Source: Labia minor
Taxonomy: Eukaryota > Arthropoda > Insecta > Dermaptera > Spongiphoridae
Assembly: GCA_963082975.1 (NCBI GenBank)
Contig: OY720344.1
Span: 7,303,580-7,367,579 of the forward strand
Direction: 5' to 3'
Length of the DNA stretch: 64,000 nt
Below the pieces are notes generated by a model that was given only the letters and a program-made list of their open reading frames with translations, searched no databases and was not told where the DNA came from. The position numbers and the translations under genes are program-made. Numbering within the stretch: position 1 is the stretch's first letter; each line of letters starts with the position of its first letter. Shown in pieces: positions 11,219 to 23,394 of the stretch.

Positions 11219-11339
11219 AATCAGTATAAGTAGATAAGACATGTATTTGTTTTCTTGTAAAATATATTTTAATTTAATCAGTAAATTAATTATATATTAT
11301 TATTGTATATGTTATATTTATCTAACTCTGTGTTTCCCA

Positions 11340-11820
11340 ATCGATTTCTCCCAATTTCTAGTTTCTCCAATTCCAACCACATCCCCTTCCCATCCCAGCC
11401 TTCTTGATTTTATAACCTTAACTATATCTGGACATTATTTCTCGTCATGCCATCTCCGCCATCCCCCTGTGACCTCATCTTCTTTTGGCCTATAAATGCT
11501 GCAAACAATATTAATCTCACAAATACTCTAAATCTACTCTCGTCTACCAGAGTCATCGATAGGGTGACCAAACGTCCAGTCTTTAGGTGCTCTGTCCCAA
11601 AAATGTCTTCGGGACACCCTACTGTTTTTTCAATATTTAGGACATTTCGTAATTTTTTTTTCAAAATTTTTTCAATTTAGTTTTAAAAAATACTGTTTGT
11701 CCCGGTTTGGTGTTTTCGAAATATGGTCACCCTAGACATCGATCAACATGAAAAATAATTGTTTTATATATTTTAATTTTGATCCTCTTTGATGAGATAA
11801 GCCCCTTTACTGAATAATAA
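11340..11820 (-). pseudogene. Non-LTR retrotransposon remnant, split by a MITE
   Basis: On the minus strand the frame gives TLVDESRFRVF, followed by GQKKMRSQGDGGDG, resembling the 'DES-R-FERR...GPKRDEVTGEWRR' region of the C-terminal part of arthropod non-LTR polymerases. The frame then decays. The remnant is interrupted at 11560-11734 by a hAT-like MITE. Its upstream flank (near 11770-11830, 'gatgagataagccccttta') matches the copy at 36600-36665. Confidence 0.6.
11560..11734. mobile_element. hAT-like MITE (TAGGGTGACC ends), copy 1
   Basis: The element begins TAGGGTGACCAAACG and ends GGTCACCCTA, terminal inverted repeats of about 10 bp. The flanking octamers GTCATCGA (11552-11559) and GACATCGA (11735-11742) match at 7 of 8 positions, as expected of a hAT target duplication. 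It is 175 bp long with no coding capacity. A second copy lies at 44349-44514. Confidence 0.8.
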
Positions 11821-12146
11821 CAGGCGTTACTCAATTACAACGTCGATTTAAATTCTTCTCGAATATTATTATTTTTCGTGATTAGAGATCTTAAGTATTT
11901 AAATATTTATACTTTTTCAAATTCTACATTTTGTATCTTAATTGTATGTAAGTCGTATCCGTATCATAATTCTTGAATTTTTTTTTTAATTACATTTCGG
12001 TTGATTTTTCCCCAATTTCTCTAATCATATGTCTCCTCTTCCAGTCCAATTCATTTACCTATCAATGTTGCATAAGGAATTTAAATTTCTTAATTTGGCT
12101 AGAACACTCCATTTTTTAATATTTTAAATAGAGGGAGAGAGAGAGG

Positions 12147-12201
<55 letters not shown>

Positions 12202-12623
12202 GTTTCTATGACAGCAAAAAAGTAAACAAATTACATTCATACAAACTCTCCTTTATATATATTTCTGGAAAATGGAACACCCGCAGCTCAGCTCAGGAGT
12301 TACCTAAGATTCTAATTTCTTTTTTATTTTTCATCATTTGAGGTACCCTTCGCCTCAGAAAAATTTGGTTATCTTACTCCTTGTAGTTTAGGCTCTGGAG
12401 TTTTTTGCGTACAGACGGACACTATCGTATTAAATATATAGATGTTAAGTGAAAAATTAAATACAATGTGTGATAAAACAATACTCAAAAAATTTATGTT
12501 TATTAGTGAGATCATCACAAATTTTGTATATAGTATTTTGTCATTGTAATTTATTTTCAAATAAATATTGTATAATACATAGAACATTATTCGTTTCTTT
12601 TAGATATGTAAATTACATAAAAG
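11821..12623. other. A+T-rich stretch with long (AT)n tract
   Basis: An (AT)n microsatellite spans about 12153-12199, preceded by a short GA run. No exon or paired repeat is visible. Confidence 0.5.
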
Positions 12624-12772
12624 ATTGTAGAATTTTCAGTTAAATGAACAATTATTTATTTGGATATAAAGCCAACAATTCGGCAATACTCTGAGAAAAG
12701 CATAATTGATAACTGAAATGTCTATTTTATCTCCAAATAAATAATTTTTCACTGGACTGAAAATTCTACAAT
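12624..12772. repeat. 149-bp palindromic MITE-like element
   Basis: The ends ATTGTAGAATTTTCAGT (12624) and ACTGAAAATTCTACAAT (12772) are inverted repeats that extend with a few mismatches to about 46 bp per arm. Around 55 bp of loop lie between. It could be a very short MITE or a foldback. It has no coding capacity, and I found no second copy in the window. Confidence 0.65.
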
Positions 12773-13050
12773 TTTTTTTTTTAATTCCAGATATTCCTTC
12801 TAAATAAAAATAAATTTAAAAAACTTGCCAAGCCCGCTTTTTTTTGATTTAGTTCTTCTTAGAGCCCCTTGGGGCGCTAAACAGTTTTTCAAAAATTCAA
12901 ATTGAGTGTCCGAGTCTATGACTTTTACTTGTAATTTTTTAAATTTTTTAAGTGAGCTATTTAATAACTTGTACGGCCCATAATTCTTGTTAAATAATTG
13001 ATATAAAAATATATTTGTATGATATAAAATTGTAATTAATTTTTAAGAAG

Positions 13051-13085
<35 letters not shown>

Positions 13086-14235
13086 ATTGATACTAGTTAG
13101 CATGTTAATTTTTTAAAAAAAATAATCCTAATTAATATATAATAATATTATATAAAATAAAATTTAAATTTATTTTTTCTTGTTTTAAGAAAAAAATTTT
13201 CATATCTTCATAATATATATATATATATAATTAAAAAAAAATACTTAAAATTAATTCTCTCACTCGTATATTTAATTTATAGAAATATTTTTATCAATAT
13301 ATTTTTTTTCCTCCATTTATCGATCAATACCTTTATGGAATGATTTCATTTAAAAAGATTCTCGCCTATTACATTTTCTTGATTAAAATTGTACTTAAGA
13401 GTTGAATCTTTTGATCAATTTATATAGATTTTTTTTTAACTCTTCCTTGCTAATTTCTATACAAAGAATACAGTCTCTTGCTTCAAGGCTTTGTAATTTA
13501 AAGGAATGTTTCATCTTTTTTCTTATAAAATCTATTTAATATATTCTTTTTATTAAAGCGGGAATATCTTATCGCCCTTTTCTTGCTTAAGGCATTTTCA
13601 ATTATTTCACCAAATAAGATCTACTTTTAATACTTTTTCGTTATTTTCATTATTATTATTAGTAGTATTGTTATTATTACTTTGACTTGTAAAGTAGACA
13701 TTCTTTCTTTAACGAAAAGTTTCTAGTACAAAGAACCCTTAAAATCTTCTTAGTAAAATAATAAAATATAATCAATCTTTAGTTAACAAATGAAACTTCA
13801 TTTAAGATATTTATTTGTATAAATACAAAAAAAAAAAGAAAAAGAAAAAAAAGAACAATCCTAAAAAAATTATTTTCTATTATGTATTGTCATAAATTGT
13901 AATACTCTGCTAGATATCATTATAATAATATAATAAATCATCATCTACATAGTTAAACATTCTATTGAAAAATTATTAAAGTGAATTAAAAAAAAAATAA
14001 AAATATTATTTTCTTAAATTAAACTCAAAATCGATTATGACAACGTGTCATGTTTTATTATCATATTTTAATATTTAACGAAAATAAATAATTAAATAGA
14101 AAAACTAATGAAAATGACTTATAAATTTTAGAAAATATATGAATAATTAAATTATTTAAATATTTTTTTCTAATGATGAGATAATAAATATATTTTCTTT
14201 TCAAAGTTTTATCTTTTATCTGATTTTTCTACTTT
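12773..14235. other. A+T-rich stretch, (CT)n microsatellite
   Basis: A (TC)n microsatellite lies at about 13059-13085. The rest is A+T-rich with poly-A and poly-T runs. I see nothing else. Confidence 0.5.
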
Positions 14236-14248
14236 TTATTTAATAAAT

Positions 14249-14533
14249 GAGGCGCCACAGGGTGGGAGGTAGCGTACCTGGCTAACATTCTCAAGTCCCG
14301 GATCTGGTAAGGGAATTTCTCTAGCTAGGGTGTATGGGACGGAGTCAACACTGCCTCGGGGATCAAAATTGGGAAGCTTTTTGATAAAAAGTAGCGCCTT
14401 CGATGATAAAAATCAAGGTAAAGGTTGATAGGACTCGTTTTACTGATCATAGGACACCTCATTTATATAACTGACTTGATAGGCCTTGTCCTCGCGTAGG
14501 ACCTAGGACGTAGGACAAAGTCAGTAAGTTTTT
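14249..14533 (+). mobile_element. tRNA-derived SINE, copy 1, with 13-bp duplication
   Basis: The element starts GGCGCCACAGGGTGGGAGG and ends near AGGACAAAGTCAGTAAG. It is flanked by perfect 13-bp direct repeats TTATTTAATAAAT (14236-14248 and 14534-14546), the mark of LINE-driven retrotransposition. Copies at 16272-16548 (minus) and 35544-35812 show the tRNA-type box A (TAGCGAAGCTG) and box B (GGTTCAAGTCC) more clearly; here both are degenerate. The tail after the tRNA part ('tgataggac...actgatcataggacacc') is shared by all copies. Confidence 0.8.
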
Positions 14534-14546
14534 TTATTTAATAAAT

Positions 14547-16261
14547 AAAATAATAGTAAAATAATACATAGATAGGTAATCCTTTGTATATTTATAACAG
14601 GAAATAAGTCTTATATGTTTTGAATAATTCTATTTTATGGTGGTGATTCAACTGACCATACCTACATATAAATAGTCGAAAGCAGATATAAAAGAACAAA
14701 AATTAATAAACATAGACATAAATCTATACATTTTTTATACAACCAAGAAAATGTAATTTATTTAACAAATTACTAAATGTTTTTTTTTTTTTTTGAAATT
14801 GTCGAACATTTTGGTTTGCTTCATTTCTTCAGTATTCATGTTATTCCAGCTATAAAATACAATTTGGAACTTTTCACGAAACTACACACTTTATATTATA
14901 CTTATATATACACAAGTAATAATTTCAACTAGAATTCTACATAATTCTAATGATTAGAAGAAGAAAAAAAAAATTTCTCCCTTTCTATTTGAAATGTTGT
15001 CAAAATTGTCAACATGCTAAAAGTGTAATGGTGCAAACATTACCTCCCCTTTTTTCTTCTTCAATAAACTACCCTCTTGCATGCTGAAAGATAAAAAAAT
15101 AAAAAAAAAAAAGTTCGATAAAAATGTCGCATCGTTTCTCTCCCCTAGTCGCCTCCACTTTCATGGCCACCCTTTATCGGCCAATTGAAATCTTTATTAA
15201 AATCCGTCGTCAAAAGTTCTTTTAATTTCCAACCACCCCAACCTCGTTTTCTTTAACATTTCCCTCACTTCATCACCTTCTTTATTCTCACATTTCTTAA
15301 TTCATTCTTAAATCAAAAAAAAGCCACCCCGTTAAATAATACACATTTTTTTTATTATTAAAAATATTCACTTCCATTTAGAGTGTGATAAATTCTACCC
15401 TCTTTAAATTGTTTTAACTAATAATCTTCCATTGCAAGATTATTATTATTGTTATTATTGTAGTTTTTTTTTTCATTCTCTGCAACTTGTCATAAAATTA
15501 ATCTGATTATCAAAAAAAAAAAAAAAAAAAAATGAATTCAATTAAGTAACCATTCAATGTGTCTGTGTGTGTGGTGTGTATGTCTATTTCTCCTTACCCT
15601 GGGTAAGATAAACTTGTATATTAAACATTCAAAAGAGAAAGGGTAAAAAATCTTTAACAACAAAAATCAAAAAATAAATAAATAAAAATTGTTTTAGTTG
15701 AATAAAAAAATTTATTTTCTTATATTGATTATATTATATACTATTTTAAATTAAATATATTTGTATATACATTTTCACATTCAATTCTTTTTTTATTAAG
15801 AAATTTTTGTTTTTTTTTATAATTTTTAAAAAAATTATCTAAATTTATTTACAATTTTCAAGTGTGAGTAAATTAATCTATAAAGTTATATTTTTTAATT
15901 TTTATTACTTTTTTTAAAAAAAATTATTTAATATGTATTTTAGCAAAGGAAAGTCCTTTAATATACCAATAGAATTAGTATAGAAACATTTTAGCAATGT
16001 TACTAAAAAAAAAATTTGTCACCAAGCAAGCATAATTCATATTTTTTTTTAAAAAAAAAATTTAATATTAACATTTAATTCAAATATACGTTGGGATTTA
16101 TTGCCTCACCCCCTCATATTATAAAATAAATTATGGACAATAATTCCAGTGGTTCAACTACATATATGTAATAATAATTATATGTAAGAGATTTCATTTT
16201 CAGTAGTATAAATAAAAATTTTTCTTCCATTGAATTATCAATTTAAACTTAAATTTTAATG
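14547..16261. other. A+T-rich stretch, no features seen
   Basis: Homopolymer runs, a short TG run near 15563-15580, and a cytosine-richer patch at 15140-15260 with no open frame or splice signals. Nothing else is supported. Confidence 0.5.
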
Positions 16262-16271
16262 AAGAATACCT

Positions 16272-16548
16272 AAAACCTCTAACTTTTGTACATCCTACTT
16301 AAGGACTATGCCTATCAAGTGTAGAAGGTGTCCTATGATCAGTAGAACGGGTCCTATCAATCATTTCCTTGATTTTCTTGATCGGAGGCGCTATCGAGTA
16401 GCTTTCCCAATTTTGATCCCAGATGTTGGGTTGATTCAGTCCCATAGACCGCAGTTAGAGAAATTCTCTTGCCAGGCCCAGGACTTGAACCTGGGACTAC
16501 GAGAATGTAAGGTAGCTTCGCTAACCTCTCACCCTGTGGCGCCTCTAA
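16272..16548 (-). mobile_element. tRNA-derived SINE, copy 2
   Basis: On the minus strand the head is GGCGCCACAGGGTGAGAGG. Box A TAGCGAAGCTA and box B GGTTCAAGTCC lie about 32 bp apart, a good internal Pol III promoter. Flanking direct repeats AAGAATACCT (16262-16271 and 16549-16558) support a retrotransposition event. An ORF crossing this copy is a by-product and not a gene. Confidence 0.85.
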
Positions 16549-16558
16549 AAGAATACCT

Positions 16559-17519
16559 TATGATATTTTTATTTCAATGTGTATTTGAAGGATTGAATAT
16601 AATTATTTTAAATAAAATATGTGCTTTTGTTAGTTTCTTTATAACATTTCATTTTTTTAATTTAATTGAAATATTGAATTTGATGAATATCTACTCTTTT
16701 TCACAAATTTTGTAGAATGATAATTAATATATTTTATTAATAAGTAAGTTATAAGTATATATATACATTTTGATTGATGATATTTATATATATATATATA
16801 TATATATATACTTACTATTTTTTTATTCTTTAAATTTGTACATATTAACGTTGGATTAAATTTTAATTGTATTTATTACATTTTATTTATTTTTTTAATC
16901 TATTCTAAATGTTAATGTTGATTTTATATATAGATTATATTATATATCTTATAATTTTTTTAAAGTTGACTATGTTTTTTTTTAATTTATTTTCTCTTTA
17001 AAGAATTAAAGACATTGAATTTTAATTTAATACTTATAAATTCATTATTATCTTTCATCTATAAAATTAATGAATAAATGGGAGAAGAATTGAACAATAT
17101 TTATATTTTATTGAAAAAGGGTGACTTTAATGTCAAAGTACCAAATAATCCTTAGGTATATGTGTATACACAAAAAACAAAATAATAACAAAATAATAAA
17201 ATGAAAAAAAAAATATTAAATAATTTTAAATTGTTATTTTTACCTAAAATTTTATTTAAAAAATAAAAATTCAATACACACCATATACCATAATTTAAAT
17301 TAATTTATTTAAATTATTTTCTAATTTAATAATAATAATTTATTCATTTTTTTTATATACATATAATACTTATAATAATATTTCAAATAAAATAATAATA
17401 ATAATAATTATTATTATTATTATTATTTAACATGTTGACAGTGAATCATATAATATAAAATTTTTAATTTATTCTTTTCTTTTTTTCTTTAGAAAATTTT
17501 TATGATAATTCATTTGATA
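16559..17519. other. A+T-rich stretch
   Basis: An (AT)n tract at about 16785-16810 and ATT/AAT trinucleotide runs at about 17393-17426. No exon or RNA gene is visible. Confidence 0.5.
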
Positions 17520-17527
17520 CTATTTTT

Positions 17528-17796
17528 CAGGGGTGTCTAAACTATGACCATTCGAGGGCCACATTTCAAAAAAAAAAAAAAAAAAAAAAAATGCTGGGCT
17601 GCACATAAATATCATTTTACCTTTTTTTAGAACCATATTGAAAAATTTAAAAAAGTCGCAAAATATTTAAAAATCTATTCCCAAAATTATTTTACCTTTT
17701 ATTTTTTTTTTAGAACCTTATTGAAAAAATTTAAATATTTCCATAATTTGCGTTTGGGCCGCATTTGGCCCGGGGGCTCTAGTTTAGACACCCCTG
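17528..17796. mobile_element. hAT-like MITE (CAGGGGTGTC ends)
   Basis: It begins CAGGGGTGTCTAAACT and ends AGTTTAGACACCCCTG, a perfect 16-bp terminal inverted repeat. The inner sequence has the 'gggccgcatttggcccgggggctct' type of motif common in hAT MITEs. The flanking octamers CTATTTTT and CTCTAGTT match only partly, so the target duplication has decayed or differs. Confidence 0.8.
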
Positions 17797-17804
17797 CTCT
17801 AGTT

Positions 17805-18389
17805 ATTAAAGTGAGAAAAATAGTTTGTTTTTTTTAAAGGTATAAAATATTTTGGAATATGAATTTTCATTAAAAAAAATTTTTAGTTAATATTATAATT
17901 TCTACAAAAATAGCTACTTAATTGTAAATTAAAATGTAAAATAAAAATGCTAAATACAAGAGAGAAAGAGAGAGAATTATTTTATTTATTTAAAAAAAGC
18001 TCATTATACCTGGTTAAGTGGTCTGTGTATTACAATCTACATATGATTTTTTTTTAATTCAAATATTTAAAAATAAATTATGATAAATAATAATATTATA
18101 TTTCATTTACAGTCACCAGACATTTAATAATATTATTTAATAATTTATTTATTGTTTGAAATTGACTGTATTAATTGATAAAATATCTTGGATCTAATAT
18201 TTTGATATTATTATTATTATTATTATTTTATAATCATCATTACTTTTGTCTTTGAAATAAAGTTTTTATTGATTTCTTGAATATATATAGTATATTTTAT
18301 TTAATTCTTCAACTTATAATGTAAATTTTATTAATTTATTTATTAGATAAAATAAATTTTTTTTTTTTTTTTTGGAACACCCTATAAAA
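17805..18389. other. A+T-rich stretch
   Basis: Only homopolymer runs and an ATT repeat near 18208-18230. Nothing else is supported. Confidence 0.5.
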
Positions 18390-18560
18390 GAGAGAGAGAG
18401 AGAGAGAGAGGTCCGTCCATCTTGTTTGCTCCCCTTGAAGCCACGCCCCCTGCTGATCAATATCGACCAATGAGCGTCCAGCGCCCCTTAAAGCAAGTAT
18501 ACACGCGCAACTCCCATTCCATCCCTTATCCCTTCCTTCCCCTTCCTAAACAACTCATTG
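18390..18560. promoter_or_regulatory. Promoter-like GC-richer island
   Basis: A (GA)n run (about 18389-18411), a possible GAGA-factor target, is followed by GCCACGCCCCCTG (an Sp/KLF-type GC box), ACCAATGAGC (a CCAAT-type box) and ACACGCGCAAC. This density of promoter words in an A+T-rich background is unusual. No splice donor or convincing coding exon follows within 500 bp, so the assignment is weak. Confidence 0.3.
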
Positions 18561-18945
18561 TGTTTGTATGTGTGTGTATCTGTTTGTCTGTGCATGGCTT
18601 ATTTCTGACTAAATTCACTCAACCAATTCTATTCCCAATTTTAAAATCATTTCATGTAAATTAAATAAAAAAATAAAAAAAAAAAACAAAAAAACAAAAA
18701 CTGGCATAATAAATTTATATAACAAGCAAATACATACAAGATAAGAGGAATAAAAGAACAAAAATTGAATACAATTATATTTCTAAGAAAAAACACTAAC
18801 AAATTTTAAATGAAAATGTAAAATTTATTATACTACTTCTATGAGACATCTATCATTCACCACGTCTTCTCACACTGATTTTTTTTTTATTACCGAATAA
18901 GAGTCCCGTTTACAATAAAAATGCAAATGAAATTAATGTTTTATC
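18561..18945. other. Low-complexity A+T-rich stretch
   Basis: Includes a short TG run and poly-A. No gene seen. Confidence 0.5.
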
Positions 18946-19697
18946 GGTAATTATATTAAATGGTCATCTAGTTGGATAAAACTTTACCAATAGCGTCCTT
19001 TTTTAATTCGAAACAAAATTTACTTATGCAATTTTTGCGGGTCGCTTCTAGTATAAGAGATAAAAATGATTAAAATTTGCATATAAATCTATTTAGCTAC
19101 TATGTTTAATTATTTGACCATAAGAGGGTTCCACTAATTTTTGTATTTTTTTCAGTTCGTATTAGATATAGAAAAATTAAAAAATTAATGAATAAAATAA
19201 TTTTCCCATATCCAAACCGAACAGAAAAAAATAAAAAATTAAGAATAAGATAATAATTAGTGAATTAGTCAATAAAACATTACTTAATGACATCATATTT
19301 CGAGGTTCATAATAAACTAATTTGACAAAATTTAATCCTCTTTATCTCGTAAAACTATAAGCGACGCGCAAAAACAAAGAACCAACTGGTAAAGTTTTAA
19401 ATGAAATAAAATTAATATTTTATTGATGATTATATTAAATGGTCATCTAGTCATGGATTTGGATAAAACTTTACCAATGGCTACCTTTTTTAATTCCAAA
19501 CATAATTTACTTGTGGTCAAATAATGAAACATGGTAGTTAAATAGATTCATATGCAAATTTTAATCCTTTTTATCTCGTAAAACCAGAAGTGACCCGCGA
19601 AAATTGCATAAGAAAAGATTATTAGGAATTAAAAAAGGAACGCACTGGTAAAGTTTTATCCAAATTCTTGACTGGATGACCATTTAATATAATTACC
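18946..19697. mobile_element. Long-TIR MITE family D, tandem double copy
   Basis: It begins GGTAATTATATTAAATGGTC and ends with the reverse of the same sequence. A second start ('gattatattaaatggtcatc') lies at about 19430, preceded by a stretch that resembles the left flank ('aaattaatattttat'). This suggests a tandem duplication that included flanking DNA. Shared inner words are 'aaaactttacca', 'gcaatttttgcggg' and 'tttatctcgtaaa'. Other copies are at 34163-34683 and 61171-61706. No coding sequence. Confidence 0.7.
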
Positions 19698-20414
19698 ATT
19701 TTATTTTGTTTACATTTGATTTTTAGTTTTCATAAATAAATAAATATCTTTGTTGAAATATACACATAAAAAGTAGAAAAGTATTATTTTTTTTTTAATT
19801 TGTTTTTTTATGCTTATTTTATAAATAAAATTAAATATTTAACAAAATCTAATGATAATGGGATAAAAAAACATTGAATAAAATTAACTTTTTAAAAATA
19901 GAAAAAAAAAGCTATTACTAATACCATAACATGATAATCTAGTCTATTATCTCATTCATATGAATGTTAATTAAGAGTATCTCGTTACTTGCCATCAGGA
20001 CAAATGAATTAAAATGATTAAAATGATTAAATGGAGTCTAGTTGTAATACCATGAATGTAATAATCCCTCATTTTATTCCCTCTTCTTCCAATGGAATGG
20101 ATTTTTCATTTAACATTGTAGAATAAACTTATAGGACTATTGATACCTTCATATCTCATCGAACTTATTCTTAAATGAAATGAAATTTATTTTCCTTAAT
20201 TTATTAGACGTATGCCAGAAATTTTAGAAACATTTGTTTTGTAAAATATAATTATTATTAGGATGTTCGGAAAGTAATTTCGCTTTAAAAAAAAGGGTTA
20301 ATTTGTATTTTTTGCATCTTACTTCACACTTAAAACCTATTACCAATATATATTTTTAGAGTTAATATAACACAAGAGTTGTGTGTAAAGAAATTCATGT
20401 AATTTTACGTAATC
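19698..20414. other. A+T-rich stretch, possible mariner end
   Basis: The words 'ttaggatgttcggaaagtaa' at about 20268 resemble a mariner-type terminal repeat. No partner end or transposase is present, so I leave it as a possible fragment. Confidence 0.3.
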
Positions 20415-20422
20415 GTTTAAGG

Positions 20423-20886
20423 CAGAGGTTCTTAAACTGTGGTCCGCGGACCCCTGGGGGTCCGCGAAGCCTTTACTGGGGGTCCGCAAAGCCATCGTAC
20501 AGGTGCACGAGAAAATGATGAGTCAGTTAAAACTTTAATTAATATAAAAGAAGCGATGGCATGGCTTTGTGAGGAAACAGAGATCAAATACCCAAATTCA
20601 ACGAAATGTGCAAGAAAACTATTGCTACCGTTTCCATCTTCATATTTAGCTGAATTTTCTTTCTTCAATATTATAATTTCTAATAAAATGTGTTCTACTA
20701 TATGCAAAAAAATCGTTATTCACCAATCACTGTTAGAAATATCCATCATATATCCTTGTTCTTATGAGATCGTAAGCCAGAAATTAACTAATAAAATGAC
20801 GTAAAGTACCTAAAGTTGGGATGGGGTCCGTCAAAATTTTTTTTTCAAGTGGGGGTCCGCGGAGTACAAAGGTTTAAGAACCTCTG
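20423..20886 (+). mobile_element. hAT element, deleted, with transposase remnant
   Basis: The ends CAGAGGTTCTTAAAC and GTTTAAGAACCTCTG are perfect 15-bp inverted repeats. The flanking octamer GTTTAAGG occurs exactly on both sides (20415-20422 and 20887-20894), a hAT target duplication. An open frame at 20554-20690 reads MAWLCEETEIKYPNSTKCAR then KLLLPFPSSYLAEFSF, which resembles the C-terminal dimerisation region of ZBED/hAT transposases ('FPSSYLxExxFS'). The rest of the transposase is gone. The perfect duplication suggests a fairly young insertion. Confidence 0.85.
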
Positions 20887-21009
20887 GTTTAAGGTTTGTG
20901 CCCTTTTAAATATGGAGAGCAATAAGTAACATTTTCGCCATATTTTATTTTTTTTTTATTATAGAAAAAGAAAAGGTAAGAATACTATTCAAGTCAGAAA
21001 TAAAATTGG

Positions 21010-21575
21010 CTGGAGTGTCTCCACTCGACTATCTCGCAATTTGAATTGGATTAAATAACATAATATATTATATTTAAATTAAATTTAATTAATTATAAAT
21101 TATAAATTAAAATTAATAAATCATATTTATTAAACCAGCGAGTATTTGGCTCTTTGTTGATGGAACCACGTCACGTGTTGGCTCGAGATTTGCAGTGTTA
21201 AAAAATTGATTCTGGTACTTTCAGCGATTCAATCAAGCTGAGATTCTATATATAGCAGTTTTATACAATTTTTAATCATGAGAAAAACTATCAAAAATAT
21301 ATCTTTATTTTTACGGTCACTTTAGAGGAAAAAAAAATCAAAACGTGGTAGGTAATGACCCTCTTCTGGTTGAGCTACATTCCTCAAAAGTTGATAGAAA
21401 TCTATGAATTTTGAATAATGCCCATGTATCAAATTTCATCATTCTACCTCAAACCTTTTTTGCGTAATCTTGTCGACATACACACACATATACACAACAC
21501 ACAGACATTTTTCTCAACCTTAGTGAAAATGATTCAAGAACCTTCAAAATGAAAATGATTCAAAAACATCAAAAA
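21010..21575 (-). mobile_element. Family B HINE-like element, 5' end missing
   Basis: It starts with the 3'-end hairpin CTGGAGTGTCTCCACTCG and sub-terminal ACTATCTCGC, then carries the family B body ('ttcaatcaagctgaaattct', 'ctatatatagcag'). It stops near the CA/ACAC microsatellite region without the usual 5' end. Confidence 0.75.
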
Positions 21576-22202
21576 ATTAATAAAATATCTAATAATTTCT
21601 ATTTCATTCTAAATTGATTTTGATAAGTTAAACATATAAATTGTAATTATCTATTATATATTATTAAAGATCTTAAAAAGAAATTCAATCATTTGTTTTA
21701 TTTTTTTAATATGACTAATAATAATAATAATATTACTTTTATGTTTTAAATTGTAAAAACTATAATTATATTATCCTATTTTAGTATATATATTCATCTT
21801 ATTATTTTATATTATATTTTCCTAAATATTAATATTTTATTTTTTTTCTAGAGAATGATTAATTAATTTGAAGAATTGAACGGGACTCGCCAGCACAATT
21901 TGGACGTTGCTGTTATTATAATCGAGTGATAAGCAAGTCGGCCAATTCCATGAAAAGGAATTAAAAAAGAAAAAATAGAATTTATTTAGTATCTAATGAG
22001 CAGTGATATGGTTAAGACGCCAAGCTGGTTTAATGAACCTTACTAGGTAAGAAATACATTCATTTTTAATTATTATTAATAATTAATAATATAGAATACA
22101 TTATATATAAGAATATTAATAAGTAAATATTAAGTATATACGAGTATTATCTAATTAATCCTCTGTACCTGGTTCATTTCATAGCATTTCTAAATAAATA
22201 AG

Positions 22203-22764
22203 CTGGAGTGTCTCCACTCGACTATCTCGAAATTTGTATTGGATTAAATAATATTAAGATAATATATTATATTTAAATTAATTTAAATTAATTATAAATT
22301 AATAAATAATATTTATTAAACCAGCACATGTTTGACTCTTTGTTGATGGCCCACGTCACGTGTTGGCGCGTGATTTGCAGTGTTAAAAAATTAATTCCGT
22401 TACTTTCAGCGATTTAATCAAGCTGAAATTCTATATATAGTAGTTTTATACAATTTTTAATCACGTGAAAAACTATCAAACATATATCTTTATTTTTACG
22501 GGCACTTTAGAGGAAAAAAATTTCTCAAAAGTTGATAGCAAACTACGAATTTTGAATAATGCCCGTATACCAAATTTCATGATTCTAGCTCAAACCGTTT
22601 TTGCGTAATCTTGTCTACATACATACACACAAATACACAGACATTTTTCTCAACCTTAGTGAAAATGATTCAAGAACCTTCAAAAAGTATAAAAACATCA
22701 AAATCTCAACCTCGAAAATTTTCGTGATCGCAACACTTACTATCTCTTTCGAGATAGTAAAAAA
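22203..22764 (-). mobile_element. Family B HINE-like element, both ends present
   Basis: It runs from CTGGAGTGTCTCCACTCG to GAGATAGTAAAAA. Both sub-terminal motifs (ACTATCTCGA, GAGATAGT) are present with the 5' palindrome ACTATCTC...GAGATAGT. The central part has short ACATAC/ACAC repeats. A stretch of about 60 bp seen in other copies is missing near 22525. Confidence 0.8.
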
Positions 22765-23394
22765 TAAAGATCGTGTCTAATATCGGCCCAAGAAAATGTT
22801 GAAAAATAAAATAAGATTACAGATTGCAAATGCTTAGTAGCACAAGACAATAAAAAGTAGGTAAAGTATTCAATAAGTAGATATTTTTTGGAACCTACAA
22901 CATATATATATATTATTATATTAATTATAATCATTTGTAATAATATTTATCTAGAAATTTATAAATACATTATAAAGGTCGGGAAGAGGGGGTAAAACTA
23001 AAAGAAGGAGAAGGTCGAATATATATATATTTGTATTTATTTTGCAGAAAAACTTTTTAAATGAATAATTAATATTAAAAAGACAAGGATAAATAAATAT
23101 ATTAATAATCAAAAATTCATAAATTAAACTACATATTTAATGTTTTCATTGATAAGATAAAAAAAATGTAAATTTAAAACAACGTGGCAACATCTACCTA
23201 TACATGTACATAGGTACATATTTTAATACTATATATATTTCTATATAAAAAAATAAATTAATAATTTTTTTTAATATAAGAAAATAATTTTTAAAAAGTA
23301 TTCAGTAATTAAATCTGAGTATAAATGATAAATAAATACTATTTATAGTGTAAATTAAGAATTAAATTTATGTTTAATAATTAAATGTTCATTT
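22765..23394. other. A+T-rich stretch
   Basis: No exon, RNA gene or paired repeat seen. Confidence 0.5.

Noticed and set aside
16308-16715. A 135-codon plus-strand open frame
   Set aside because: Its first half lies antisense across a tRNA-derived SINE and its second half is A+T-rich with no domain.
20262-20330. Complete mariner element at TTAGGATGTTCGG
   Set aside because: Only one end-like sequence exists; there is no transposase or second terminal repeat nearby.
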